From assembly GCA_963715625.1 (NCBI GenBank), contig OY970260.1:2356001-2420000 (forward strand): DNA of 64,000 bases, read 5' to 3'. Source of the DNA: VRUE01 sp963715625. GTDB taxonomy: Bacteria > Actinomycetota > Thermoleophilia > Solirubrobacterales > 70-9. Below, in pieces: positions 1 to 8,249 of the stretch. How positions within the stretch are numbered: position 1 is the first letter of the stretch; each line of letters opens with the position of its first letter. Below the pieces are notes generated by a model. The model was not told the DNA's origin. It ran no database searches and saw nothing but the letters and a program-made list of their open reading frames with translations. Both the position numbers and the translations under genes were made by a program.

Positions 1-3
1 TTG

Positions 4-660
4 ATGATTCGAATGTGGTCGCAGCAGGAGCGCCAGGTGCCGGTCGCGCCTGAGCCGGCGGCTGCCCTACCCGGCTCCTGGCGTCGCTGGCAGCAGGCGT
101 TTGAGGCATACGACAGTGGCGACGAGGCCGAGAACTTCCAGTCCGTCGGGATGCGGCTGCGAGAGTGTCTGCTGTCGTTCCTCGACGAGGCGTGTAGCGA
201 CGAGTTGGCGCCGGAGGGCACGGCATCACCGAAGCGTGGTGACTTCAAAAACTGGACCGACCTGCTGGCCAACTACGTGGCTCCCGGTGCGAGCGCGGCC
301 AGGTTGCGGTCCTATCTCAAGAAGATGTCGGACGAGACGTGGGAATACGTCAACTGGCTCACCCACGCGAAGAACGCGATCCGCATGGATGCAGAGATCG
401 GGTTGAAGGTGGTCGAGCACCTCCTTGGCTGCTTCACGGCGGCGCAGATGCGCTTGTCGCGAGCGAGCACGCGCTGTGCGGAATGCGAGTCGTATCGAGT
501 CGTCGCTGGCACTTGCGCGGTGTGCGGCTGGAACGACCCAAAGTATGAGCCGGTTGAGGTGCCGCATCTGACCGAGGATGAGATCGCCGAGCGCCTTGCG
601 GAGCCTTGCACGCCCAGCTCGAACATCTCGACGTTCCTCACGCCGGACGAACTCAGGTAA
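4..660 (+). CDS. Hypothetical protein with C-terminal zinc-ribbon-like motif
   Basis: Unrecognised 218-residue protein. The ATG at base 4 follows a TTG at base 1; the true start could lie upstream of the window. The N-terminal two thirds is mainly helical in character. Near residue 155 two CxxC pairs (CAEC and CAVC, about 11 residues apart) form a knuckle typical of a small zinc ribbon, so metal binding is likely. An acidic tail follows. Function is unknown; the neighbours are accessory genes. About 200 bases without a gene separate it from the convergent gene downstream. Confidence 0.55.
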   Translation: MIRMWSQQERQVPVAPEPAAALPGSWRRWQQAFEAYDSGDEAENFQSVGMRLRECLLSFLDEACSDELAPEGTASPKRGDFKNWTDLLANYVAPGASAARLRSYLKKMSDETWEYVNWLTHAKNAIRMDAEIGLKVVEHLLGCFTAAQMRLSRASTRCAECESYRVVAGTCAVCGWNDPKYEPVEVPHLTEDEIAERLAEPCTPSSNISTFLTPDELR

Positions 661-868
661 CCGAAGGATCGGGCCAGGCTTGAGGGCAGGGAGGGCGGCG
701 GCTCACCAGTACACAAGCGAGCCTGTTCGATGCGCAGCGCGCTTTCGCCCTGGCCTTCGCAAGGCCTCACGTTCTCACAGCCTGAGGCCCGCGACCTACT
801 GCTGGACTGCGAATCGAGGAGATCGACGCGATGCTGTCGTCGCCCCTCCGTCACGGCCGCCCGAAACC

Positions 869-1885
869 TCAGGCCGCGCGACGCTCCCGCGCCGCCTCGG
901 CCCGCCTCGCCGCGCGCTCGACCTTCTCGCGGGCGCCCCGCGCTTTCGCCGGAAACCTGACTCCGGCCTGATTGCCGGTTGAGCGCATGGACCTGGGGGC
1001 GACGTCAAGTTGGCTGGTCGCGTTGGTGATTGCCAGCCGCCCGGGCTCGACGACCTCAAAGAGCTGCTCGTAGCGGGGCTCGACCGTGGGGCCGTTGATC
1101 AGGTATGTGGCCTGGCCTCCGGTGATCGTGTCGAAGATCTGTAGCCCTTCGAGCTGGTTTCGCCAGTCCTCAGGCCCGCGATAGGTCGAGAGGTCGAGGG
1201 CGAAGGTTTCGACTGCCGAGTGCGCCCTCGCCCATTTGCCCAGATCTCTGGCGTTGCCGGAGACGATCCAGGCGAGCCGCGGGATCGCGTGGGCGCCAGC
1301 GGCCTGCAGGAGGCGGAAGTAGAGTAGGGAGCGCTTCGAGTTGATCATGAACTCAGTGTGGGGGCGGGGGGTGTAGGTGGAGAAGGAAGGGGCGACGATC
1401 GCCTCGTAGCCGGCCTCCGCGAGCTGCTCGACCAGCTTCATCCCCCGCCCCCAGATCTGCTCGAGAATCTCGTCCTCGTCAAAGAGGATCAGCACCAGCC
1501 GCACCTTGGGCTCGAGGCCGAGAAGCTCTCGCATCTCCGCAGCGTTGAGGATGTCGTCCCTCCTCAGCACGTCCCGAGCGCGGAGGATGTAGAAGTCCTC
1601 GGGAAGGTATCCCCGGAAGGCGCGCTCAGCTCGTGGCTGTGGGATGTAGGGGCCGGCCCGGAGGCGGGGGACCGGCAGCGGCACAATGTCCTCGTAGCCG
1701 GGGCCGCCGAGCGCCGCAAGCTCCTCCAAGCTGCCGGGCTTGTCGGGATGGGAGACGGCGGGGCCGCCGGTCACTTTCCCGAGTTCGACGCAGGCGTGGT
1801 CGGTCATCACCGCCGGGCAGCCCTCAAGCAGGGGACAGGACGGGCACACCGTGCTCTGGCTAAAGAGGCGTGGCGCGCCGTCCAT
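869..1885 (-). CDS. DUF4417-like protein with N-terminal cysteine cluster
   Basis: 338 residues. An N-terminal cluster (CPSCPLLEGCP, then another Cys near residue 32) looks like a metal site. The middle (about residues 125-260) resembles DUF4417 proteins of plasmids and phages: an alternating strand/helix pattern with a VAPSFSTYTPRP segment. The last 45 residues are Arg/Ala-rich and basic. A GGAGGGG ribosome site lies 5 bases before the ATG. It follows the 1897-2277 gene by 11 bases in one operon. No enzymatic role is known for the family; the family assignment is by remembered similarity only. Confidence 0.6.
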   Translation of the reverse strand: MDGAPRLFSQSTVCPSCPLLEGCPAVMTDHACVELGKVTGGPAVSHPDKPGSLEELAALGGPGYEDIVPLPVPRLRAGPYIPQPRAERAFRGYLPEDFYILRARDVLRRDDILNAAEMRELLGLEPKVRLVLILFDEDEILEQIWGRGMKLVEQLAEAGYEAIVAPSFSTYTPRPHTEFMINSKRSLLYFRLLQAAGAHAIPRLAWIVSGNARDLGKWARAHSAVETFALDLSTYRGPEDWRNQLEGLQIFDTITGGQATYLINGPTVEPRYEQLFEVVEPGRLAITNATSQLDVAPRSMRSTGNQAGVRFPAKARGAREKVERAARRAEAARERRAA

Positions 1886-1896
1886 TCACCCCTCCC

Positions 1897-2277
1897 TCAG
1901 TGCTCCCCGGAGACCAGGGCAATCCCCTTGCCGGTCGCCGCGTCGATGCTGAGTACAGTGCCGCTCAGCTGCCATTCCTCGCCCAGGCAGTGGTTGAGGG
2001 CTGCGGCACGCTTGCTTTCGATCACCCCGAGCAGGCCCTGGGCTCCGATCAGCTGCAGCGGTTCTCCAGCATGCAGGCTGACCCCTTCGCCCGTCGTCGG
2101 GGTGAGGCCGTTCGTAAGGCGGAAGGCGAGGCGATGCTCGCGGGCGCAGAACTCCTCGCTCGTCGCCAGCGCGCCGCCGCTGGCTTCCAGCCCGGAGCCA
2201 AGCTCGGCAGCCGCCGCCATGATGTTGACGGCCGGGGGCCGTGCGGTGTCGTTTTTGAAGCTCTGTCCACCACCCAT
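1897..2277 (-). CDS. Hypothetical protein, first gene of a two-gene operon
   Basis: 126 residues, not recognised. The ATG at 2277 is preferred over an in-frame GTG at 2295 because an AGGAAAGGA ribosome site (2284-2292) sits 6 bases before the ATG. No membrane segment or signal peptide is visible; the composition is mixed with a short strand-rich C-terminus. Its stop lies 11 bases upstream of the DUF4417-like gene, so the two are probably co-transcribed. The promoter should lie in the divergent interval 2293-2437, which also contains a short GC hairpin with a T run (about 2375-2395). Confidence 0.5.
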   Translation of the reverse strand: MGGGQSFKNDTARPPAVNIMAAAAELGSGLEASGGALATSEEFCAREHRLAFRLTNGLTPTTGEGVSLHAGEPLQLIGAQGLLGVIESKRAAALNHCLGEEWQLSGTVLSIDAATGKGIALVSGEH

Positions 2278-2437
2278 GAAAGGTCCTTTCCTCACAAAGT
2301 CGGTTAAGCGGCAAGGTAGAGCGCCTCGCGGACGTCCAACTGGTGTAGCTACAGCTAACCCGCCTGCTGCGAGCGCGCAAAACGCGCCTTTTCGGGCTGC
2401 GATCCGTGTCCGGAAGGCGGGCTAGCCTGGGCGTGGA

Positions 2438-2914
2438 ATGGGCCTTCGTGAGGATGAGATTCGGCGCTCGGCAGTCACCTCGCGCCAGCTTGAGGAGGGC
2501 CTCACGAAGCAGTACGAGGAGCTCTCCGTGCGGGCGGTGCAGCACCGAGAGCGGGCCGAGCTCCTGCGTCGGATGGCCGATCAGGCAAATGCCCAGGCTG
2601 TCAATGACGAACGGTTGCTCGACGAGCTCGCTGGAACCCTTGGCAGGGCATGCCAGCTACGAATCGAGCAGCTAGATCGTCGTCTCCGCGGCCAGCGCTT
2701 GCAGGAGATCGCCGTCGAGATCCTCGCTTCCCGGCTATCCCCCGGAGAGACCATTCATTACAAGCAGTGGTTCTCCTGGGTCGAGGCCGAGGGCTTTCGG
2801 GTTGGCGGCAAGAATCCTCAGGCGACCTTCCTCGCCCAGGTCGCCCGCTCGCCTCGGGTCGTCTCCGCGGGCCGACGCTCGGGCCGCTACGGGCTGGTCG
2901 AGGTTCCCGCCTGA
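2438..2914 (+). CDS. Hypothetical coiled-coil protein with winged-helix-like C-terminus
   Basis: 158 residues. Residues 1-90 are a charged heptad-like helix (many Glu/Arg/Gln). From about residue 92 the sequence (EIAVEILASRL, then YKQWFSWVEAEGF and an RSGRYGL end) resembles small winged-helix modules such as HARE-HTH, suggesting nucleic-acid binding. That resemblance is by eye and modest. It is transcribed divergently from the 1897-2277 operon. A short CGGGGGTTTTCCCCG hairpin near 3000-3015 could terminate it. Confidence 0.5.
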   Translation: MGLREDEIRRSAVTSRQLEEGLTKQYEELSVRAVQHRERAELLRRMADQANAQAVNDERLLDELAGTLGRACQLRIEQLDRRLRGQRLQEIAVEILASRLSPGETIHYKQWFSWVEAEGFRVGGKNPQATFLAQVARSPRVVSAGRRSGRYGLVEVPA

Positions 2915-3051
2915 GGGCGGCGCTCGCCGCTGGCTTCCTGGCGGGTTTCTACTACGTCAGCTCCGTCACCAAGCCCGCGCAGCCCTGAGCCGTGCGGTCG
3001 GGGGTTTTCCCCGCCGGCACGCGGCGGAACGAGCGTGTTGCCTCGTTGCCC

Positions 3052-3096
3052 GCGGACACTGGAACCGGCTCGACAACCCTGCATATCAGGGAAGCG
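3052..3096 (+). repeat. Degenerate copy (0) of the att-like repeat family
   Basis: This stretch contains GGAACCGGC followed by a CCCTGCATATCAGGG palindrome, the same order of landmarks (GGAACCG then GCATATC) seen in the five clearer copies at 5810, 9655, 12665, 16393 and 21496. The large hairpin is missing. The rest of 2915-3236 holds nothing else that I can identify. Confidence 0.3.
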
Positions 3097-3236
3097 ATCT
3101 TTCCAGCTCCGGACTTGGCTCAGGTCGCTGAAATCCATTGGCGGGAGGGGCGGACATCAATTCGACGAGACCGCTGGCGCCGCTTGCTCGCCAAGAAAGG
3201 GAGGGTTACGCACCGAAGAGCTGAGCCATGGCGGAC

Positions 3237-3722
3237 CTAGAGCAACTTGGCCACGGCCAGCAGTTGCTTCTGTATCTCGGGCCATTTTTCGACGAGCTCC
3301 TCGGTCCGTTCTTCGCCCAGTTCCGCCGCGTAGTCGTTGGTCTTTTCGACGATCTCCAGAACAGCTGCCGGCATCTTCAAGGTCTGAACCACTGCCATTG
3401 CTCCGCTCAGTCGGTCCATGCGTCCGAACGCGTGCGGGAAGGTCCCCACAACCCCTCTGCGAGTCCGCACCCAAGCAGCCTGCTCGCCCTGGAGGCGATC
3501 AATCAGCCGCGTGAGGGCATCGGGCTCACTATTGGGAGGCATTTCTCTAAGTTCGGAGATCACGGGGTACAGGGCCCCCAAGTAGACCCCGAAAGCACGC
3601 CGCCTCTCATTGCGCTGGGCTTCATTGCGCTGATCACTGTTGATCTTCAGCGCACCTGCGAAGCCGAGCCCGGCACCGCCAAATGCTCCAATCAGGCCGG
3701 CAGTCGCAGCGTCCATTTCCAC
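3237..3722 (-). CDS. Small membrane-anchored hypothetical protein
   Basis: 161 residues. The N-terminus (about residues 7-27, rich in Ala, Gly, Leu and Phe) is one probable membrane-spanning or membrane-associated helix. The rest is a soluble, charged, helical domain with conserved-looking Trp residues and a leucine-rich end. No known family is recognised. It lies 16 bases downstream of the DUF3644-like gene on the same strand and is probably in its operon. Confidence 0.55.
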   Translation of the reverse strand: MEMDAATAGLIGAFGGAGLGFAGALKINSDQRNEAQRNERRRAFGVYLGALYPVISELREMPPNSEPDALTRLIDRLQGEQAAWVRTRRGVVGTFPHAFGRMDRLSGAMAVVQTLKMPAAVLEIVEKTNDYAAELGEERTEELVEKWPEIQKQLLAVAKLL

Positions 3723-3738
3723 ATCTTCTCCACCGACC

Positions 3739-4800
3739 TCACCCCACGCCGCCTGGCCGCGGTCGATTCGCTTCCCAGACCTCGTTCATGTCCACCGTGT
3801 CCAGCGCCTCTTGCATTTGTCGCAGCGCGTTGTCGGAGTAGCGGTAGTGCTTCTGGGAGTCGAAGTCGAAGACGTGGACGCAGTCCTCGTCCTCGTCGAT
3901 TCCGAGGTGGCGCCGCAGCGCCAGCGCCTTCGGCGGCGTCAGCTCCAGGCGTTGAGCCAGGTCGGGCTTCGAGATGTAGTACTTGCGTTGCAGGTCGACC
4001 TCTCGCACTGCTGCTGCCTCACGCGGGTCATCTGCCGCGATGAATTCGACCGGCGCGCCGCCACCGCCTCGTGTGAAATGGACCTTCAGGGTCGGTCCGT
4101 CCTGGGAGAACTCGGTGCCAACCTGTCCGAGGCGCGGAAATACGTTGGTGATGCCTTTGCCCTCGCGGATCCCGCGCTCGACCCGGTTGACGTCACGCTC
4201 GCTGACCTGGGCTTCCTCGGAAACGTGGCCTTCCAGCGCCAGCAGTCCCCTGATCTTTGCCCGCGCCTCGGCCCGGCGCCGCTTGCCTGGTTTCAACAGC
4301 TCCTCAACCTGGTGGAATTGCTCGTCGATCAAGATCTGGATGTCGCGCGGCGGGGAGGTGGAGATCGGCAGTACGCGTTCGGGCAGACTGTCGGCGAGGC
4401 GCTCTGAAAAGTTCGCCGTCAGGATCTCGTCGAAGAGGGTCACCGCACCGCGAGCATGAACGTAAAGCAGGTCCTCGCTGACCTCGGCTAGGTAGTGCTG
4501 CTCGTCGTCGCGCAGCGCGTCTATTGCCCGCAGGATGCCTACCTCGGCCTCGACGAGCCGGAGGTGCTGGCCAGAGAGATTGAGGCACTTCTCAAAGCCG
4601 ATTGCGCGTCCTTTTCGTCGGTCGAATACCGCGACTCCCTTCTCGAGCAGCGCGGCCTTCAGCAGCATCTCGAAACAGTGTTGAAGGTGAAGGAGGACGG
4701 TCGTTTGCCGACCGTCATCGTCGACACCGTTGAATGCGGCCGTCGCTCGCCGCAGCGATGAGATCGCCTTATCTTTCAGCAGGCCTGAGATGCGGCGCAT
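3739..4800 (-). CDS. DUF3644-like protein
   Basis: 353 residues from the ATG at 4800; an in-frame GTG at 4824 is an alternative start. The N-terminus (LLHLQHCFEMLLKAALLEKG, about residues 34-53) matches the helical signature of DUF3644, a HEPN-like helical family common in restriction and abortive-infection islands. The C-terminal 100 residues (YYISKPDLAQRL onward) look like a helix-turn-helix region. The role is not established; HEPN-like folds are often RNases, but no RxxxxH catalytic motif was checked rigorously. It probably heads an operon with the membrane protein at 3237-3722. Confidence 0.6.
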   Translation of the reverse strand: MRRISGLLKDKAISSLRRATAAFNGVDDDGRQTTVLLHLQHCFEMLLKAALLEKGVAVFDRRKGRAIGFEKCLNLSGQHLRLVEAEVGILRAIDALRDDEQHYLAEVSEDLLYVHARGAVTLFDEILTANFSERLADSLPERVLPISTSPPRDIQILIDEQFHQVEELLKPGKRRRAEARAKIRGLLALEGHVSEEAQVSERDVNRVERGIREGKGITNVFPRLGQVGTEFSQDGPTLKVHFTRGGGGAPVEFIAADDPREAAAVREVDLQRKYYISKPDLAQRLELTPPKALALRRHLGIDEDEDCVHVFDFDSQKHYRYSDNALRQMQEALDTVDMNEVWEANRPRPGGVG

Positions 4801-4862
4801 ACGACTGGAGCCTAGTCTCGGCACCGGCTGAGCACTGACCCATAGCGGGTTCGTGATGACGT

Positions 4863-4886
4863 TTCGGAAAACTGGCTATTTCCGAA
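4863..4886 (+). promoter_or_regulatory. Dyad operator of TA module 1
   Basis: TTCGGAAA (4863-4870) and TTTCCGAA (4879-4886) form a perfect 8-bp inverted repeat 22 bases before the antitoxin ATG. The paralogous module has CGAAAA/TTTTCG at the same place (24882-24902). The arms changed but symmetry is kept, which supports a real operator bound by the antitoxin dimer. Confidence 0.6.
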
Positions 4887-4907
4887 GCGATCTGCTAGCC
4901 TGCGCTC

Positions 4908-5384
4908 ATGTCTTCCGGTGCTCCCACGCAGCTGCGACGACGTGCCGCGCTCGCCCGCCTGGAGGCGGAAGAGCTTGCCGACGCCGTCTCCGAGCTGCGT
5001 ACAGCCTCCCTCTCGAAGTCAGAGCTTGAGCGCGTGCTCGAACGGGTGGAGGCGCTGAGCGCACGAGTCCAGAAGGCGCTCGATCTGCCGGGCGGCCTGT
5101 CGGTTGCCCAAGCGGCCGAGCGGCTGGAAGTGAGCGAGCCGACGATTCGGAAGTGGCTAGCCGAGGGCCTGCTGGAAAGGGTGGAGGGCCACAAGCCGGT
5201 GGAGATCGCCCAGCGCAGCGTGATCGAGGTCGAGCGGGTGCTGGGCACGGTCCGCGAGAGCTACCCGGCGAGGCGCTGGAGCGAGACGCTCGCCGCCTTC
5301 CTGCACGACCGCGACCTGCTTGGGCAGGAGTGGGCGCGTGAGGGCGTTGAGCAGATGCGACGCGGCGAGCTGATCGAGCGCTGA
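4908..5384 (+). CDS. HTH (MerR/excisionase-like) antitoxin, module 1
   Basis: 158 residues. An acidic helical N-terminus (residues 1-62) precedes a helix-turn-helix of the MerR/excisionase type (about residues 63-90, VAQAAERLEVSEPTIRKWL), then a helical C-terminus. It stands 15 bases before a RelE-like ORF and behind a dyad operator, the arrangement of an autoregulated antitoxin. A close paralogue is at 24928-25407. Antitoxin function is inferred from context. Confidence 0.7.
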   Translation: MSSGAPTQLRRRAALARLEAEELADAVSELRTASLSKSELERVLERVEALSARVQKALDLPGGLSVAQAAERLEVSEPTIRKWLAEGLLERVEGHKPVEIAQRSVIEVERVLGTVRESYPARRWSETLAAFLHDRDLLGQEWAREGVEQMRRGELIER

Positions 5385-5399
5385 ATAAGGTCCGCCGCG

Positions 5400-5795
5400 A
5401 TGGCGGGGAAAGACTTCGCGGTGCGGGCGACGCCAGCGGCAGTGGCCGCGATCGAGCGACTGCGGGGGACGGCACGCAGGAGCTACGGAGCCTTCGAGGT
5501 TGAACTGCGAAAACAAGGCTGCAGGGTCGCCGGCTACCGGCTCCTGGGCGCCGAGGACGGTGGCTACTCCGAGTTCTGTTGCAAGCGACTGGTTGACGAC
5601 TGGCGAGCGATCACCACCTTCGAACCCGGCGTCGCCATTGTTGTCGCAGTCGGCCGCCACGATAGCCGCGCCTTCTACGTTGAGCTTTCGAAGACGCTTG
5701 CGATCGGCGCCGCGGGACAGGGGCGCAAGGAGAAGCCACCCTGCTGCGGGGAGGACGGCTGGCCGAGCGTCGGATCAGCGCCTGGTGGGCGATAG
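5400..5795 (+). CDS. RelE/ParE-fold-like toxin, module 1
   Basis: 131 residues. Residues about 40-95 (GYRLLGAEDGGYSEFCCKRL, then DWRAITTFEPG and VAVGRHDSRAFY) follow the strand pattern of RelE/ParE-type toxins, ending with the usual IxxVGHRxxVY-like segment (here VAVGRHDSRAFY). The C-terminal 35 residues are low-complexity and may be readthrough beyond an ancestral stop. Partner of the antitoxin 15 bases upstream. mRNA cleavage versus gyrase inhibition cannot be told from sequence. A truncated copy of its 5' end is at 25423-25476. Confidence 0.6.
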   Translation: MAGKDFAVRATPAAVAAIERLRGTARRSYGAFEVELRKQGCRVAGYRLLGAEDGGYSEFCCKRLVDDWRAITTFEPGVAIVVAVGRHDSRAFYVELSKTLAIGAAGQGRKEKPPCCGEDGWPSVGSAPGGR

Positions 5796-5809
5796 GCACT
5801 GTGGACTGG

Positions 5810-6150
5810 AACCGGCTTCCTTGATTTCAGGCACTTCTGGCGAGAAGTGCCTGACTCGCTGCATATCCGTGCCTATCCGTGCATATTCGCGTTGAATATC
5901 CACGATCTCGTCAATCACGAAAGCCCTGCAAATATGCTGATTAGGGACCGAAGTTCGCTGGATGACCTCGCTAATTGCCATGCAGAAGGTCGTGGGTTCG
6001 AATCCCATCAGCCGCTTTTTCGCGAATCCCCTGCACGTGGGCAGGTCGCGGCCCGCGCGGGGGTCCCAGAACCAACTGGAACCATCCCCGCATATCGCCT
6101 TCATTTCGGGAACTAATTCGAATTAGTGCCTGAAACCGCCCGTATGCGCG
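5810..6150 (+). repeat. Att-like repeat copy A
   Basis: Composite element. The left hairpin TCAGGCACTTCT/AGAAGTGCCTGA (5827-5838 and 5843-5854) is a perfect 12-bp stem. A tRNA-Gly(GCC) 3' half follows at 5975-6016. A right palindrome lies at 6104-6135 with an ACTAATTCGAATTAGT centre (6112-6127). Copy B (9650-9995) has the same layout, with the tRNA core at nearly the same distance from the hairpin. The two-armed structure around a tRNA core resembles the junction between tandemly integrated elements. Confidence 0.7.
5975..6016 (+). other. tRNA-Gly(GCC) 3' fragment, att core in copy A
   Basis: Begins at the anticodon loop TTGCCAT (anticodon GCC) and runs through variable loop, T arm (GTGGG TTCGAAT CCCAT) and acceptor 3' strand CAGCCGC plus discriminator T. 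There is no 5' half, so it is not a functional tRNA. It is the usual crossover segment of a tRNA-integrating element. Confidence 0.75.
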
Positions 6151-6200
6151 GCGAATAGCGCCGATTGCGGCCGATGAGGAGGTCTGGGCGTGACGGGCCG

Positions 6201-6401
6201 CTACAGGACGCGCAGCTTCTCGACCGGCACGACCACGATCCGATCGAGGATCGGCTCGGCCGGCAGCGAGGTCAGCTCGACGATCACCTTGTCGCCGTCC
6301 AACACGTCGGTGATGCCGCCTCGCGCGCCCGCGGGCGCTCCATCGACCGGCTTGGTCAACTCGACCAACCCACCGATTGCGATCTCACGCGTCGCTGCCA
6401 T
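6201..6401 (-). CDS. DUF4926-like small protein
   Basis: 66 residues, mostly beta strand (IGGLVELTKPV, GGITDVLDGDKVIVELTSLP). The pattern fits the small SH3-like DUF4926 proteins, which often sit beside DUF6883 genes in bacterial accessory DNA. It starts inside the end of the upstream gene (overlap 6385-6401), so the two are translationally coupled. No biochemical role is known. Identification is by motif memory and is moderate. Confidence 0.5.
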   Translation of the reverse strand: MAATREIAIGGLVELTKPVDGAPAGARGGITDVLDGDKVIVELTSLPAEPILDRIVVVPVEKLRVL

Positions 6402-6759
6402 GAGCCTGATTGTACGGGGTGGGGTAGGCGGTTACCAGCCGTGGCGCCTCGCCCTCGGCTGCGTAGTGCCAAGCGCTGGTCACCCTCGCCGACCGCTCCC
6501 CGACTCGCAAGTCCACCACGACCCCGCAGGAGACACCGCCCGCTTCAGGCGTGCGAACCATCTGGATCGGCGCCTCGCGCACCGCCTCTTTGAGCGCCTG
6601 CCAGGCCTCCTCCCAATCGTCGCTCTCGACGTGCAGAACGTGAGCCCATTCCGGGCCGTGCCCGGAGTCGGCCAGAATCCAGGCCTCCCACTTCTCCGGG
6701 ATGCACCAGGCATCCGCCGAGCGCGGCAGCGTCCCTCCAATCTCCGGCGGCCATCCCAT
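6385..6759 (-). CDS. DUF6883-like protein
   Basis: 124 residues. The C-terminus (VTSAWHYAAEGEAPRLVTAYP, residues about 90-110) resembles the last strands of DUF6883 proteins, and the downstream overlapping partner is DUF4926-like, the pairing expected for that family. The N-terminal part is acidic and Trp-rich. Many DUF6883/DUF4926 pairs are thought to be toxin-immunity or TA-like, but that is unproven. It is transcribed away from the integrase remnant at 6790. Confidence 0.5.
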   Translation of the reverse strand: MGWPPEIGGTLPRSADAWCIPEKWEAWILADSGHGPEWAHVLHVESDDWEEAWQALKEAVREAPIQMVRTPEAGGVSCGVVVDLRVGERSARVTSAWHYAAEGEAPRLVTAYPTPYNQAHGSDA

Positions 6760-6789
6760 GCCGCGCGCACCCTACTGTCCTCGCTCGCC

Positions 6790-7005
6790 ATTGCACTACG
6801 AACTGGCCGAACGCCAGGCGATCGTCGCGACCCTCCGCTTCTCCGGCCCGCGCGCGCACGAGCTCTGCAACCTGCTCTGGCGCGACGTCGACCTCGCGAA
6901 CGGGCGCCTGTTCATCGGCCGCTCAAAGACGCCGGCCGGGTTGCGGGAGATCAGGATGCTGCCGGTCCTGCGCGACGTCCTCGCCGCCTACAAGGCGATC
7001 GCCTA
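6790..7005 (+). pseudogene. Tyrosine integrase catalytic-domain fragment
   Basis: About 70 codons remain of a phage-type integrase core: the ATLRFSGPRAHELCNLLWRD segment carries the first catalytic Arg, followed by a strand pair (LFIGRSKTPAGLREIRMLPV). The N-terminal arm/core-binding domain and the C-terminal HxxR...Y part are missing. A homologous, shorter piece is at 17179-17347. It probably descends from the recombinase that used the tRNA-Gly att cores on either side. Confidence 0.7.
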
Positions 7006-7020
7006 TCGCGGCGACCCCGA

Positions 7021-7455
7021 CGCGACAAGGCCGAGCGGGCGCGGCTGAAAGCGCTGGTGCGCGGCGAGCGGGTGATCGCCCGCTCGGCGCCACCGCCCAA
7101 GCCGGTCGATCTCGCCGAGTACGAGGTGCCGATCCTCGCCGCGCTGGCCGAGCGCGGCGGTCACGCCCCGCGGCGGGAGATCCTCGCCACCGTCGAGGAG
7201 GCGATGGCCGACCGGCACACAGTTGCGGACCTTGACGAGTTGCCAAGCGGCGGGCCTCGCTGGCAGCCGCGCCTGGGCAAGGCCCGTGCGCGGCTGGTCG
7301 AGCGCGGCTGGCTTGAGGCGAGCGCCAGGCGAGGCGATTGGCAGCTGACCGAGCGGGGCTGGGCCAAGGCGCGCCGCGACCGGGTGCGAGGCGAGACGCC
7401 TCAGGCGAGTGCCGGGGTCAAGGCCGCCGAGACCGACCTGGCGGTGGCTGCATGA
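7021..7455 (+). CDS. Mrr_N-like winged-helix protein, possibly 5'-truncated
   Basis: About 144 codons to the stop. The exact start is uncertain (GTG at 7057 is one choice) because the 5' end merges with the integrase remnant in another frame. From residue about 25 the protein (YEVPILAALAERGGHAPRRE, then LPSGGPRWQPRLGKARARLVE and QLTERGWAKA) matches the N-terminal winged helix of Mrr-type restriction proteins, without the nuclease domain. The stop overlaps the next start (ATGA, 7452), indicating a small operon. Confidence 0.55.
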   Translation, partial: RDKAERARLKALVRGERVIARSAPPPKPVDLAEYEVPILAALAERGGHAPRREILATVEEAMADRHTVADLDELPSGGPRWQPRLGKARARLVERGWLEASARRGDWQLTERGWAKARRDRVRGETPQASAGVKAAETDLAVAA

Positions 7456-7790
7456 TCCTCGTCGATCTCGCCATCGTCGCTCTCGCCCTCCTCTTCGTCT
7501 GGGTTCTCGGCGGCCTGCTGTTGCGGCTGGGCGGCCTCGTCCTGGCGCTTGCCGGCGTCGGAGCGCTCGCGCTCACGTGAAACCCGAACGGCATCCTCGT
7601 CTTCGCCATCGGCGCCGTCCTCTGGCTCGCTGGCCACTGGCACTGCGCGCTTCGACACCACGAATACAAGAGCCCGCTGGCCCGCTACGTCTTTCTCCGC
7701 TGGGCGCCGACCTGGCTCGATCCGACCCGCGATTGGGCGATCTCGATCGCCGACGGCGAAGCCGTTGACTCAGAGAGGAGAACACGATGA
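7452..7790 (+). pseudogene. Small two-TM membrane protein split by an in-frame TGA
   Basis: Codons 1-42 give a hydrophobic leader and TM helix (LALLFVWVLGGLLLRLGGLV). An in-frame TGA follows at 7578-7580, then 69 further open codons with a second TM (GILVFAIGAVLWLAGHWHC) and a charged tail. The second part has no start of its own and ends in an ATGA overlap with the next gene, so both halves belong to one ancestral ORF of about 112 codons. Either a nonsense mutation or stop readthrough. Confidence 0.55.
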
Positions 7791-8152
7791 GAACGACCAG
7801 CGTGCGAGCGAGCGTTCGGCGTTGCCGGAGGCGACGCCAAGCGCGCCGCCGCCAGCCAACGCAGGCTCCGACCCCCGTGCGCGAGGAGCGGGTTACCGAG
7901 CAGGGCAACCGGATCGAGGTTGCCGTGCTCCGTGCCTTTCTGAAGCGAGCATTGGAGGACGACGCCCTCGCCGACCCGGTAAACGAACTGCTCTTCGAGC
8001 ATGTCGTCGCCGGCCGCTACCACCCCTCGGTGATCGCCGAGAGCCTGCCCTCCTTCATCACCGAGATCCTCGGCGCCGCCACGCGCGAGGATTGGCAGGC
8101 GGTGGCGGATGAGCTGATCGCCGAGGCGCGCGAAGTCAACGGGGAGGTGTAG
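7787..8152 (+). CDS. Hypothetical helical protein
   Basis: 121 residues. The N-terminal 30 residues are very Arg-rich; residues 40-118 form an acidic helical domain. Unrecognised. It starts within the stop of the split membrane gene (ATGA) and is followed 6 bases later by the truncated ORF at 8159, so it is the third member of a coupled cluster of mobile-element-style genes. Confidence 0.5.
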   Translation: MRTTSVRASVRRCRRRRQARRRQPTQAPTPVREERVTEQGNRIEVAVLRAFLKRALEDDALADPVNELLFEHVVAGRYHPSVIAESLPSFITEILGAATREDWQAVADELIAEAREVNGEV

Positions 8153-8158
8153 GCGGGC

Positions 8159-8249
8159 ATGCGCGAGATCGTCCTCTACGTGCCGAGCGGCGGCTTTCAG
8201 GCGACCGCCGACATCGCCCGCGGCTCGGCGATCGTGGGAGAACTGCAAG
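8159..8249 (+). pseudogene. Truncated ORF cut by IS256 remnant
   Basis: About 30 codons (MREIVLYVPSGGFQATADIA start) read from an ATG before sequence identity with the IS256-family element begins near 8250. The real C-terminus is lost. Too short to classify. Confidence 0.4.

Noticed and set aside
2915..2988. Tiny hydrophobic ORF (AALAAGFLAGFYYVSS)
   Set aside because: No start codon or ribosome site; could be a chance hydrophobic stretch.
5775..6104. Minus-strand ORF with LMGFEPTTFCMA-like protein text (also at 9413-9928 and 14208-14507)
   Set aside because: This is the translated complement of the tRNA-Gly fragment in each att-like repeat, a known source of spurious proteins, not a gene.
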